Shown: positions 56,398-64,000 of the stretch, piece after piece
Layout of the letters: the number at the start of each line of letters is the position of its first letter
How positions within the stretch are numbered: position 1 is the first letter of the stretch
Assembly (NCBI GenBank): GCA_949297125.1
Contig: CASFRS010000001.1
Span: 62,001-126,000 of the forward strand
From: an uncultured Bacteroidales bacterium
GTDB taxonomy: Bacteria > Bacteroidota > Bacteroidia > Bacteroidales > G3-4614
Reading direction: 5' to 3'
DNA length: 64,000 bases
The notes under the pieces: generated by a model
What the model was told of the DNA's origin: nothing
Database searches by the model: none
The model's input: only the letters and a program-made list of their open reading frames with translations
Translations under genes and position numbers: made by a program

Positions 56398-59067
56398 TCA
56401 ACACCGGCCGCACCCTTTTAGCATTTCGCTTATATCCGCTGCAAACTCGCCGTTTTCCATCAACTCCTCTATGGTAAGATGCATCCTGTAACACCAGTAG
56501 TTATCCTTGTCCGAGGGGTCGTTTATCCTCTCCTCGGAAGCGTCGCGACGCCTTAGTGATGCATCAGATGCAAGCAGGTCCTGCAACGGGAAAATGGCAA
56601 GCATCGACGGCGAGGAGAAATTGCGCACCAGTATTTCGCGGCATATCTCCGGCGTCGCTTCCGCCGGATAATGTCCCTTACCCTTTAATATCCTGTTGTA
56701 ATAGTAGGCTGTAACATCTTTATTTTCCTTCCACCACAAACGTATCCCGGACATGTCGTGCGTAGATGTGGCGCAGACGGACATATACGGATATCGGGTT
56801 ACATCGGCTATCGGCACCCATGCTTCCTTGGGCATGCGTTCAACTTCAAGGGAAAGGATATTGAGGGCTTGCATTACATCCGGTACGGAGGCCGGTATCA
56901 TCCCGAGGTCCTCGCCGCATACAAGCATATCGGTTGCGGACAGCAGAGCCGGAAGTTTGCGCATGGCTTCTTTTTTCCAGAACTCGTTGTGTCTGTTAAA
57001 AAAGAAGTCTTCATACATACGGTCGAATGCCCGCCGCTGCGACTCGTCGAGCGATTTGTATACCCGGCTGTCCGATGCCGCTATCCGGGGGTGATAGGCA
57101 TCTTCCCGTTCGGAGTCCTTTACGAAAAGCACGTCGGCAAGCAACTTCATAAAGACTTCTTTTACCGGAATCCCGCCGGCTTTCTCGTCATCCGGTATGT
57201 TCCGTCCGACCGATACCTGCGTGGAATACCCGTCCTTGAAACGATACTGCCTGCCGTCGGGGGAGGCATCGAAATAAACGTCCCTTATGCGTGTGGCAAA
57301 ACTGCCGAACTCCTCTTCCAGCACTTCATCGGTAACATACGGCTGCAAATAGCGGTCAGCATCGAAATAGAACCCGAACTCCGCCATCTCCATTGCCGTA
57401 AGCGGCATGGCGGGGACAAAATGCCCGAGCAGCCCGCTCCTTGCATCGGAAGGAATGGCCCATATCCTGAAAAATCCGAGTATATGGTCTATCCGGTAGG
57501 CATCGAAGTAACGCGACATGCATTTCAGCCGTCCTTTCCACCAGCGATAACCGTCTTGCCGCATTCTATCCCAACGGTATATGGGGAACCCCCAGTTCTG
57601 CCCGTCTTTTGCAAAATCGTCGGGCGGTGCGCCTGCCTGCAAACCGCAATCGAACAGTTCGGGGTTTTGCCACACATCGGCGCTGTGGCGGTTCACGCCT
57701 ATGGGTATATCGCCCTTGAACATCACCCCGAGCGAATGTGCGTATTCGCGCGCCTCGCTGAACTGCAAAAACAGATGATACTGCACGAAGCAGTAGAAGT
57801 ATATTTCACGGGCCGGTGCGCTTTCCGGGTCCTGCCACAATCCGCTTACCTCCGCATAGTCGTACACGGAATATTTTCCCCACCGGGAAAAATCGCTTGT
57901 CCCGAACTTGTCGCGCAGATAACTGTATGCCGCATATGGAAGCAGCCACTCTTCGGATATCTGCATGAACTCCATGAAGCCGGGGTCGGTGAGGAGGTGT
58001 TTGCAGTTTTCGGCATAGAGTTCCCTTAAATAGCCCTCTTTCAGGCGCACGGCCTTTTCATAGTCGAGTGCCGGAAGCTTGTTCAGTTCCCCGGCAACTT
58101 CGAGGTATTGCTGCATTTTGCCAGCATCGCGCAACACCCCTACCTTCATCACGTCGAGGTAGGCAGGATGGAGCGCAAACGAAGAGTTGGCACTGTACGG
58201 ATATGAATCGTAACGGCTGCGCCCGTTGGTCGTATCATTGACGGGTAACAACTGTATTATCCGCAGTCCGGCCGAAACGGCCCAGTCGGCCATAAGCTTC
58301 AGGTCGGAAATATCGCCTATGCCCCAGCTGCTATTGCTCCTGAGAGAAAAGAGGGGTATTACTGCTCCCGCCCCGCGCCAAAGCTCCGGAGCTACGCGGA
58401 GTATGTCGTCCGACACCATGCACGCCCCTTCATAATCTTTTGCCGGCAGGGTTAAAGTACGGTTGTCGCCCTCTTCCCACGCTTTCAGCTTTTTCGTTTC
58501 CGCATCTATTACTATGTATTTGTATTCAATGCTCTGTTTCAGCATCTCCCGAGGCACGGAAATCTCCCAGAAAGGGTATTCGAGAGGCTTCATCTCCATG
58601 GCCTCTTTTACAGACCATTTGTCGTACAGGAAATCGCCGGTCAGTGCAACCGAACTGTCGTGCGGCAAAAGCGGGGCGCATACCCGGAAAGTAACGGCAT
58701 TGCCGGTTGCGGCATTTCCCATGTACGGACGGCCGAACATTATTGCAAACGGTACGGAATACGCGTATGAATCGGCCGGAGTATCGAGCCACTTATCGAA
58801 CGAAATTATCGCCTCGGGAGCATCTCCCGAAACTATCGTACGCCCCCTGCCCCACTCCCTGCGGAGTACTGTTTCCCCCGACTTGAGGATATATTTGTAG
58901 TTTATCGGACGCCGTTTTTCATACTGGAAGCTTATATGCCAGTTGCCGTTGCCGTAATCCTTCATGGGGAGTACCATCGCTTCTTTGTCATTGTCGCCTT
59001 CCGACACTGCCATGCACAGTGTTTCTCCTGCAGCGGCTACATATCTTATGTTCAGTTCTATGTTCAT
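56398..59067 (-). CDS. malQ: 4-alpha-glucanotransferase, DPE2-like with starch-binding domains
   Basis: 889 residues. Two CBM20-type starch-binding domains occupy about 1-110 and 120-240 ('YGNGNWHISFQYEKRRPINYKYILKSG' and 'YPFWEISVP...IEYKYIV' regions). The GH77 domain follows: 'AYRIDHILGFFR' (catalytic Asp), 'CGEDLGMIP' (acid/base Glu) and 'STHDMSG'. Architecture matches plant DPE2 and Bacteroides MalQ, which disproportionate maltodextrins or transfer glucosyl to glycogen. It ends next to thiF without a gap. Confidence 0.95.
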   Translation of the reverse strand: MNIELNIRYVAAAGETLCMAVSEGDNDKEAMVLPMKDYGNGNWHISFQYEKRRPINYKYILKSGETVLRREWGRGRTIVSGDAPEAIISFDKWLDTPADSYAYSVPFAIMFGRPYMGNAATGNAVTFRVCAPLLPHDSSVALTGDFLYDKWSVKEAMEMKPLEYPFWEISVPREMLKQSIEYKYIVIDAETKKLKAWEEGDNRTLTLPAKDYEGACMVSDDILRVAPELWRGAGAVIPLFSLRSNSSWGIGDISDLKLMADWAVSAGLRIIQLLPVNDTTNGRSRYDSYPYSANSSFALHPAYLDVMKVGVLRDAGKMQQYLEVAGELNKLPALDYEKAVRLKEGYLRELYAENCKHLLTDPGFMEFMQISEEWLLPYAAYSYLRDKFGTSDFSRWGKYSVYDYAEVSGLWQDPESAPAREIYFYCFVQYHLFLQFSEAREYAHSLGVMFKGDIPIGVNRHSADVWQNPELFDCGLQAGAPPDDFAKDGQNWGFPIYRWDRMRQDGYRWWKGRLKCMSRYFDAYRIDHILGFFRIWAIPSDARSGLLGHFVPAMPLTAMEMAEFGFYFDADRYLQPYVTDEVLEEEFGSFATRIRDVYFDASPDGRQYRFKDGYSTQVSVGRNIPDDEKAGGIPVKEVFMKLLADVLFVKDSEREDAYHPRIAASDSRVYKSLDESQRRAFDRMYEDFFFNRHNEFWKKEAMRKLPALLSATDMLVCGEDLGMIPASVPDVMQALNILSLEVERMPKEAWVPIADVTRYPYMSVCATSTHDMSGIRLWWKENKDVTAYYYNRILKGKGHYPAEATPEICREILVRNFSSPSMLAIFPLQDLLASDASLRRRDASEERINDPSDKDNYWCYRMHLTIEELMENGEFAADISEMLKGCGRC

Positions 59068-59259
59068 ATCGCGTTTATTTCCGTTAAAGTGCGGAACTCT
59101 CTGTTTTCTCTATTGAAAAAGGTTATGAACGGACAAGAGATACAAGCATGGAACGATTCCTGTTTTTGCATCCGTTCCATATTTATATCTCTTGCCGGCT
59201 TTACCTGTATGGTAATTGAATGACGTTGTATTTTTCGTTCATCGGAAACACATGCTTGC

Positions 59260-61788
59260 TTATCCGCACTTGGAATATCCGCACGACGGGCAACGCAGGC
59301 ACCCTTCCTGATATATCAGCGTCTCGCCGCATTTCGGGCAGTTCTGTCCGGTTGCCTTGGTCCCGCTCGGTATGTATTTCTTCAAGGCCCTCTCTACACC
59401 GTTCTTCCACGTATTTATCGACTCGCTGTCGAGTTGCAGGCTCGACACCAGCTTCAGGACCTTGTCTATGGGCATTCCGTAGCGCAATACTCCGGATATG
59501 AGTTTCGCATAGTTCCAGTATTCGGGGTCGAACTTCTCGGAAAGGCCTTCTACCGTGGTTTTGTAGCCCCGCTTGTTGCGGAACTGGAAGTCATACCGTT
59601 TGTTCCCGTCTTCGTCTATCGCCTTTATTATCTTTCCGCGCTCTACGCTCTTGGGTATCAGCAGGCCCTCTTCGTCATCGGCCAATCCGGTAAATATCTC
59701 GTACGGACGCCCGTCCTGCAGCCCGATGAACGCAATCCACTTCTCGCGGTTGTTCTGGAAACGTACCACATCGGCCTCGAGTTCGGTTGGACGGACAAGG
59801 TCGAACGGACGGGGGGTGGATGTTTCGTCTTTCTTCTTCTTGTCTATCGATATCAGAACGCCGGAGCGCGAACCTTCGCGATATACGGTACACCCCTTGC
59901 ACCCGCTTCTCCAGGCTTCTACATAGAGGTTGCCCACCAGCTCTTCCGACACGTCGGCCGGCAGGTTTATGGTTACGCTTATGGAGTGGTCCACCCATTT
60001 CTGTACACGCCCCTGCATGCGGACCTTCTGTATCCAGTCTACATCGTTCGATGCCGCCTTGTAATACGGCGAATCCTGTATAAGCCGCTCTATTTCTTCG
60101 GGGGTATATCTGTCTTTCTTCTCGTAACCGTTCACCTGCATCCACGTGAGGAACTTGTGGTGGAACACGGTATATTCCTCGAATGTATCGCCGTTCTCGT
60201 CGGTATAGTCGACATGCACGTCGGCATCGTTGGGATTTACCTTGCGGCGTCTGCGGTATACGGGCATGAATACCGGCTCTATACCGGATGTTGTCTGGCT
60301 CATCATGCTTACCGTTCCGGTAGGTGCGATTGTCAGGCATGCAATATTGCGACGGCCGTATTTCTTCATATTCTCATACAACTGGGGATCGGCCTCGGCC
60401 AGACGTTTTATAAACGGGTTGCCTGCTTCGCGGTTTATGTCGAACACCTCGAATGCCCCGCGCTCCTTGGCCATTTCAACCGACGAATTGTACGCCGCTA
60501 TTGCCAGCGCCTTGTGTACGCTTTCCGAGAATTCCGTAGCTTCGGGAGTCCCGTACCGCAGCCCGAGTGCGGCGAGCATATCGCCTTCGGCTGTCGTACC
60601 AACACCCGTCCGGCGGCCTTTCAGGGTTTTGGCCCTGATCTTCTCCCAGAGGCATTTTTCGGTATGCTTTACTTCCTCGGTCTCCGGATCGGATTCTATC
60701 TTTTCCTGTATCTTCTGGATTTTTTCCATTTCAAGGTCGATAATATCGTCCATTATGCGTTGGGCTATGCGGACATGCGACTTGAAAAGGTCAAAATCGA
60801 AACGGGCGTCTTTCGTAAACGGATTTACCACGTACGAGTACAGGTTTATGGCCAAAAGGCGGCAACTGTCATACGGACACAGGGGTATCTCGCCGCACGG
60901 GTTGGTAGATATGGTCTTGAACCCGAGGTCGGCATAACAGTCAGGTACGGATTCCCTCTGTATCGTATCCCAGAAAAGTACTCCGGGTTCGGCCGATTTC
61001 CATGCGTTATGGACAATTTTATGCCATAGAGCCGAAGCGTCTATCTCCTTCGACACCATTGGGTTGTCGGAATCCACCGGATATTTCTGTACGAACGGCC
61101 TTTCTTCTATTGCCGCCGTCATGAACTCGTCCGTTATTTTTACCGATACGTTTGCACCCGTTACCTTTCCTTCCGTCATCTTGGCATCGATGAACGACTC
61201 TGAATCGGGATGCGCTATCGACACGCTCAACATCAAAGCTCCGCGCCGTCCGTCCTGCGCCACTTCGCGCGTTGAATTTGAATACCTCTCCATAAACGGC
61301 ACAAGGCCTGTTGAGGTCAGGGCCGAGTTCTTTACTGGCGACCCCTTAGGCCGGATATGGGAGAGGTCATGACCTACCCCGCCGCGACGCTTCATCAGCT
61401 GCACCTGCTCTTCGTCTATCTTCATTATGCCGCCGTACGAGTCGGCATTGCCTTCCATACCTATGACAAAGCAGTTCGACAGCGAACCAATCTGATAGTT
61501 GTTGCCTATTCCGCTCATAGGACTGCCTTGCGGTATAATATACTTGAAGTGGCGGAACAACCCCATCAACTCCTCTTCGGTCATGGGATTGGGATATGTG
61601 TTTTCTATCCTGACTATCTCTTTCGCAATACGCCTGTGCATGTCTTCCGGCGTTTTTTCATATATATTGCCGAACGAATCTTTAAGCGCATATTTGTTAG
61701 CCCACACGCGCGCGGCAAGTTCATCACCGTCGAAATAATCGGTCGAGGCTTTAACTACCTCATCGAAAGAATAAGTCATAGGTTCCAT
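59260..61788 (-). CDS. nrdJ: Adenosylcobalamin-dependent ribonucleotide reductase (class II)
   Basis: 842 residues, usual length. 'GSLSNCFVIGMEGNADSYGG' holds the first redox Cys, 'NPCGEIPL' the active-site loop with the thiyl Cys and Glu, 'CLTIAPTGTVSMM' and the C-terminal Cys-rich 'CPKCGETLIYQEGCLRCPSCG' that relays reduction. It reduces ribonucleotides without oxygen, using vitamin B12, so the organism needs cobalamin. No other RNR gene is in this window. Confidence 0.96.
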   Translation of the reverse strand: MEPMTYSFDEVVKASTDYFDGDELAARVWANKYALKDSFGNIYEKTPEDMHRRIAKEIVRIENTYPNPMTEEELMGLFRHFKYIIPQGSPMSGIGNNYQIGSLSNCFVIGMEGNADSYGGIMKIDEEQVQLMKRRGGVGHDLSHIRPKGSPVKNSALTSTGLVPFMERYSNSTREVAQDGRRGALMLSVSIAHPDSESFIDAKMTEGKVTGANVSVKITDEFMTAAIEERPFVQKYPVDSDNPMVSKEIDASALWHKIVHNAWKSAEPGVLFWDTIQRESVPDCYADLGFKTISTNPCGEIPLCPYDSCRLLAINLYSYVVNPFTKDARFDFDLFKSHVRIAQRIMDDIIDLEMEKIQKIQEKIESDPETEEVKHTEKCLWEKIRAKTLKGRRTGVGTTAEGDMLAALGLRYGTPEATEFSESVHKALAIAAYNSSVEMAKERGAFEVFDINREAGNPFIKRLAEADPQLYENMKKYGRRNIACLTIAPTGTVSMMSQTTSGIEPVFMPVYRRRRKVNPNDADVHVDYTDENGDTFEEYTVFHHKFLTWMQVNGYEKKDRYTPEEIERLIQDSPYYKAASNDVDWIQKVRMQGRVQKWVDHSISVTINLPADVSEELVGNLYVEAWRSGCKGCTVYREGSRSGVLISIDKKKKDETSTPRPFDLVRPTELEADVVRFQNNREKWIAFIGLQDGRPYEIFTGLADDEEGLLIPKSVERGKIIKAIDEDGNKRYDFQFRNKRGYKTTVEGLSEKFDPEYWNYAKLISGVLRYGMPIDKVLKLVSSLQLDSESINTWKNGVERALKKYIPSGTKATGQNCPKCGETLIYQEGCLRCPSCGYSKCG

Positions 61789-62187
61789 TTACAGCTGAAT
61801 TAAATAAGCGTTATATTAAATAATAATGAATATATTCTGCAATGATTTTTTTACGGAAATATTTTCACTTTGCAAGTTTATATATAATATTTGTCATGCA
61901 CAAATAAACAACCGTATTTTTATCAACAATATTACAGTTTTCCAAAACAAAAACAATATCGGCTGATTATCAACATATTACAATTTCACACAAGCGGAAA
62001 AGTTTCCCAAAATTGTAAATATCAACAACTTGGTGCAGACAAAAACTGACCATAACGACAAAACCCTCCTTTTACAATACGCTCCAGAATATTCATTTAT
62101 TTAACAATTCCATCCCCATGGCAGGAAAGGCTCAAACGGGCGCATGCGGATTATTTTTATTACCTTCGCGGAAAATTCAAAACTATT
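61789..62187. other. A+T-rich intergenic region upstream of nrdJ
   Basis: 399 bp between divergent nrdJ and the nitroreductase gene. It contains a 17-bp palindrome at 61889-61905 (ATTTGT-N5-ACAAAT). No consensus promoter was found on either strand and no cobalamin riboswitch is evident. No open frame stands out. Confidence 0.5.
61889..61905. promoter_or_regulatory. Candidate operator upstream of nrdJ
   Basis: Inverted repeat ATTTGT-CATGC-ACAAAT, six perfect bases on each side, about 100 bp upstream of the nrdJ start. The symmetry suits a dimeric regulator; which one is unknown. Confidence 0.35.
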
Positions 62188-62934
62188 ATGGACTCTCAGA
62201 TTTTAAGACAAAGAAGGACTATCAGAAAATACAAGGACAAGGATATTCCGCAAAGTCTGCTAAACTCCCTTCTCCAAACAGCCGCACAGGCATCCACGAC
62301 AGGGAACATGCAACTTTACAGCGTTATCGTAACCCGCGATGCGGAAAAGAAAAAAGCCCTTGCTCCGGCGCATTTCAACCAGCCCATGGTAACGGCGGCG
62401 CCGGTCGTGCTTACTTTCTGCGCCGATTTCAACCGCTTTGTAAAATGGTGCGAATTGAGGAATGCCAAACCGGGATATGACAATTTCCAGTCTTTTCTGA
62501 CTGCGACACTCGACGCGGTAATATTTACACAGCAATTCTGCACGGCTGCAGAACTTGAAGGCCTCGGTATCTGCTATCTCGGCACGACAACCTACAACCC
62601 CGACATGATAATAAAGGCTCTCTCGCTTCCCAAACTTGTAATGCCCGTTACCACCATAACGGCAGGGTATCCCGACGATATGCCGCAACAGCCCGACCGG
62701 CTGCCCTCCTGCGCCTACATACACGAAGAACAATACAACGATTACGACGGCAAGGCCATAGACTCGCTGTATGCCCCCAAGGAGGCTCTTCCGGAAAACA
62801 GGGGGTATGTCGAAGAGAACGGGAAAGAAACCCTTGCCCAGGTATTCACCGATATAAGGTACACGAAACAGAACAACGAAATATTTTCCGTGAAGTTCCT
62901 CGAGACCCTGAAATCGCAGGGATTCGATTTTTAA
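62188..62934 (+). CDS. Nitroreductase family FMN oxidoreductase
   Basis: 248 residues. The N-terminal 'RRTIRKYKDKDIPQSLLNSLLQTAAQASTTGNMQ' is the FMN-phosphate-binding segment of the nitroreductase family, and 'AELEGLGICYLGTTTYNP' is the conserved mid part. The C-terminal ~70 residues are longer than in NfsB-type members, more like NfsA. It reduces nitro or quinone substrates or flavin; the substrate is not predictable. A terminator follows at 62994-63046. Confidence 0.88.
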   Translation: MDSQILRQRRTIRKYKDKDIPQSLLNSLLQTAAQASTTGNMQLYSVIVTRDAEKKKALAPAHFNQPMVTAAPVVLTFCADFNRFVKWCELRNAKPGYDNFQSFLTATLDAVIFTQQFCTAAELEGLGICYLGTTTYNPDMIIKALSLPKLVMPVTTITAGYPDDMPQQPDRLPSCAYIHEEQYNDYDGKAIDSLYAPKEALPENRGYVEENGKETLAQVFTDIRYTKQNNEIFSVKFLETLKSQGFDF

Positions 62935-62993
62935 GCGGCTGCTCTTACGGAAAGAGCAAAAAAGGAAGCGGATACTTCTGCGGAAAGCGACAA

Positions 62994-63046
62994 CGGGAGG
63001 AAGATTCCGGCAAACCATACTGGACGTCGGGAATCTCCTCCCGTAT
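62994..63046 (+). terminator. Terminator after the nitroreductase gene
   Basis: The stem 62994-63008 pairs with 63030-63043 (CGGGAGGA/A/GATTCC with one bulged A). A T-rich run is short (TATTTC), so strength is moderate. Confidence 0.6.
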
Positions 63047-63136
63047 TTCATTACAGTTGCAGCCGACAGCCGTCCCCTGCCGCAAGGCGAGTTGCAACAT
63101 CCTTGCTCAGGAATATATATAAAAAGGTTATTGCAC

Positions 63137-63293
63137 AAAAAAAGCGTAAAGACACCTCTATCGCCGCCTTGGCCTACCACAGCCAACTTATCCATAAGAG
63201 ATGCCTCTACGCTAAACGTAAAAACACACTCCACCCTGGATAAGATTATAAACATACGATAGCCTGTGCTGTCATGTGGTAGTTCGACGGTGG
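63137..63293 (-). ncRNA. Candidate structured RNA ending in a long stem and U7
   Basis: On the minus strand a 16-bp stem (63197-63212 with 63144-63159, plus one A-U pair) closes a 37-nt loop with a nested TTGGC/GCCAA hairpin. It is followed by seven U's (63143-63137). The stem holds only if G-U pairs are allowed on the minus strand (the plus strand has mismatches), which indicates the direction. Upstream, CCACC (63231-63235) and GGTGG (63289-63293) could close a further domain. No known RNA family was recognised. Confidence 0.45.
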
Positions 63294-63643
63294 AAAGGCT
63301 TTTATTTCAAACGCCATGCAGGGATACCTCCGTACCCTGCCGCAAAGCGGCAAACCCTCTGAAAATAAACAGATATACGGATGTTCCCCGCTTCAACGAA
63401 TCTAATATGCACGCAAAGTTAAACTATAATACGGAAACAAGAAATATTTTAACAAAAAATATAGAGAAACCGGATACCCGCAAAAAAACGGAAGCATGGA
63501 GAAGAAGTGAAGTGCACCCTTATACTCTGCCATGTTTTCCGTCCTGCACGAAAACAGACGCTGCAACGAATATGCGGGAAACGGCACGCGGCAGGCGGGG
63601 CGGAGACGTCAGCCCCTCCCTTGAAGCTTGCCGGCACGGCATT

Positions 63644-64000
63644 TCAGCGCAGCTGTTTTCCGTCGGAGAAAGCCGTACCGGCCTTGTCGCCGATTTTAAG
63701 ATAGGTGTGATGGACCGGATCGTAAACTATCGGCTTTAATCTGGCAACATCAATCTGTCCGTCGGAGCCCAGAATATCCTCATCTGCCGAAACATTTACA
63801 ATCTTGCCGGTCATGAAATTGCTTTCCTTGTCGTATGAAAGCAGTTCGCACTCCAGAGCCATAGGGAGTTCGGCTATTAACGGAGCGTTTACGAATTCCG
63901 ATTTTACGGCATGGAAGCCGGCTTTGGCAAACTTCCCGGGCTCCCGGTTGCCCGAAACAATGCCTACATAATCGCACGCTATTACCCTGTCGGCAGTAGC
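63644..64000 (-). CDS. Flavin reductase family protein (5' end outside window)
   Basis: The open frame runs to the last base of the window without a stop, giving 118 C-terminal residues. 'ACDYVGIVSGN', 'FHAVKSEFVNAPLIAELPMALEC' and 'TGKIVNVSADEDIL' match the flavin-reductase-like (DIM6/NTAB) FMN-binding split barrel. It reduces flavin with NAD(P)H or acts as an oxidoreductase. It faces the nitroreductase gene, with the 709-bp region between. Confidence 0.85.
   Translation of the reverse strand, partial: ATADRVIACDYVGIVSGNREPGKFAKAGFHAVKSEFVNAPLIAELPMALECELLSYDKESNFMTGKIVNVSADEDILGSDGQIDVARLKPIVYDPVHHTYLKIGDKAGTAFSDGKQLR

Larger units (their letters stand above)
62935..63643. other. 709-bp gene-free region
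   Basis: It contains, in order: a terminator after the nitroreductase gene, the minus-strand structured RNA candidate (63137-63293), more hairpin-rich sequence to about 63360, and A+T-rich sequence to 63480. An open frame at 63266-63739 has no family features and overlaps the flavin reductase gene, so it is not accepted. Confidence 0.5.

Noticed and set aside
56758-58029. Open frame antisense to malQ (about 420 codons)
   Set aside because: Shadow of a certain gene; no recognisable domain and no ribosome site.
59434-61029. Long open frame antisense to nrdJ (about 530 codons)
   Set aside because: Composition is Tyr/Arg/Val-rich without motifs. nrdJ is complete on the opposite strand.
63266-63739. 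157-codon open frame on the + strand
   Set aside because: Overlaps the structured RNA candidate and the flavin reductase gene; no family features.

Overview
The window is a gene-dense stretch of roughly 50% GC from a member of the order Bacteroidales (phylum Bacteroidota). The evidence is: promoters of the TTTG / TAnnTTTG type; two secreted proteins ending in type IX secretion (T9SS) sorting domains; a thiamine operon in a Bacteroides-like order behind a TPP riboswitch; DPP IV, NigD-like, GH29 fucosidase and S1 sulfatase genes; and a B12-dependent ribonucleotide reductase. The genus cannot be fixed from this sequence alone. I saw no tRNA, rRNA, CRISPR array, insertion sequence or phage gene.

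Layout. 1-8590 (+) is the end of a surface-polysaccharide cluster: an O-antigen polymerase/ligase-like protein cut by the window edge, three GT4 and two GT2 glycosyltransferases, a hexapeptide acetyltransferase, a DUF218/ElyC-type protein and an acyltransferase-3 membrane protein. A subtilisin-like T9SS cargo protease follows (8611-10767). 10963-19079 holds housekeeping genes: lon, trmN6, maeB and a nadE whose glutaminase domain appears dead. 19499-28057 (+) holds DPP IV, a membrane protein with a degenerate Nudix box, miaA, a sugar-kinase/RapZ-C fusion next to a MurU-like nucleotidyltransferase, and an alkylation-repair pair (AlkA-like glycosylase and Ogt) downstream of a tandem promoter-bearing repeat. 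28141-35144 (-) carries small lipoproteins, a 1208-residue GEVED adhesin-like T9SS cargo protein and a GH29 fucosidase. An inverted copy of the same repeat lies upstream of the fucosidase. 35941-45334 has a Fur-family regulator, purA, a Spy-like protein, a sulfatase, rarA and serC-serA-DUF1015. 45457-48077 is an ECF sigma operon with a one-piece membrane/beta-barrel protein and a NigD-like lipoprotein. 49652-56397 is the TPP riboswitch with thiD-thiS-tenI-like-thiE-thiG-thiC-thiH-thiF. Then come malQ, nrdJ, a nitroreductase, a candidate structured RNA and the 3' end of a flavin reductase gene.

How the genes work together. The thi operon encodes both branches of thiamine phosphate synthesis (HMP-PP from ThiC/ThiD, thiazole from ThiS/F/G/H, coupling by ThiE). 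serC and serA supply serine. The kinase/nucleotidyltransferase pair looks like the AmgK-MurU shortcut of peptidoglycan sugar recycling, with an amino-sugar-sensing type domain fused to the kinase. The polysaccharide cluster could supply surface glycan, possibly the A-LPS to which T9SS cargo is attached.

The observations most worth following are: the ~80-bp repeat, which carries a perfect Bacteroidales promoter and occurs at two loci; the kinase/RapZ-C fusion; the Cys-to-Gly change in NadE; the membrane-bound degenerate Nudix protein; and the unexplained structured RNA candidate near 63137-63293.
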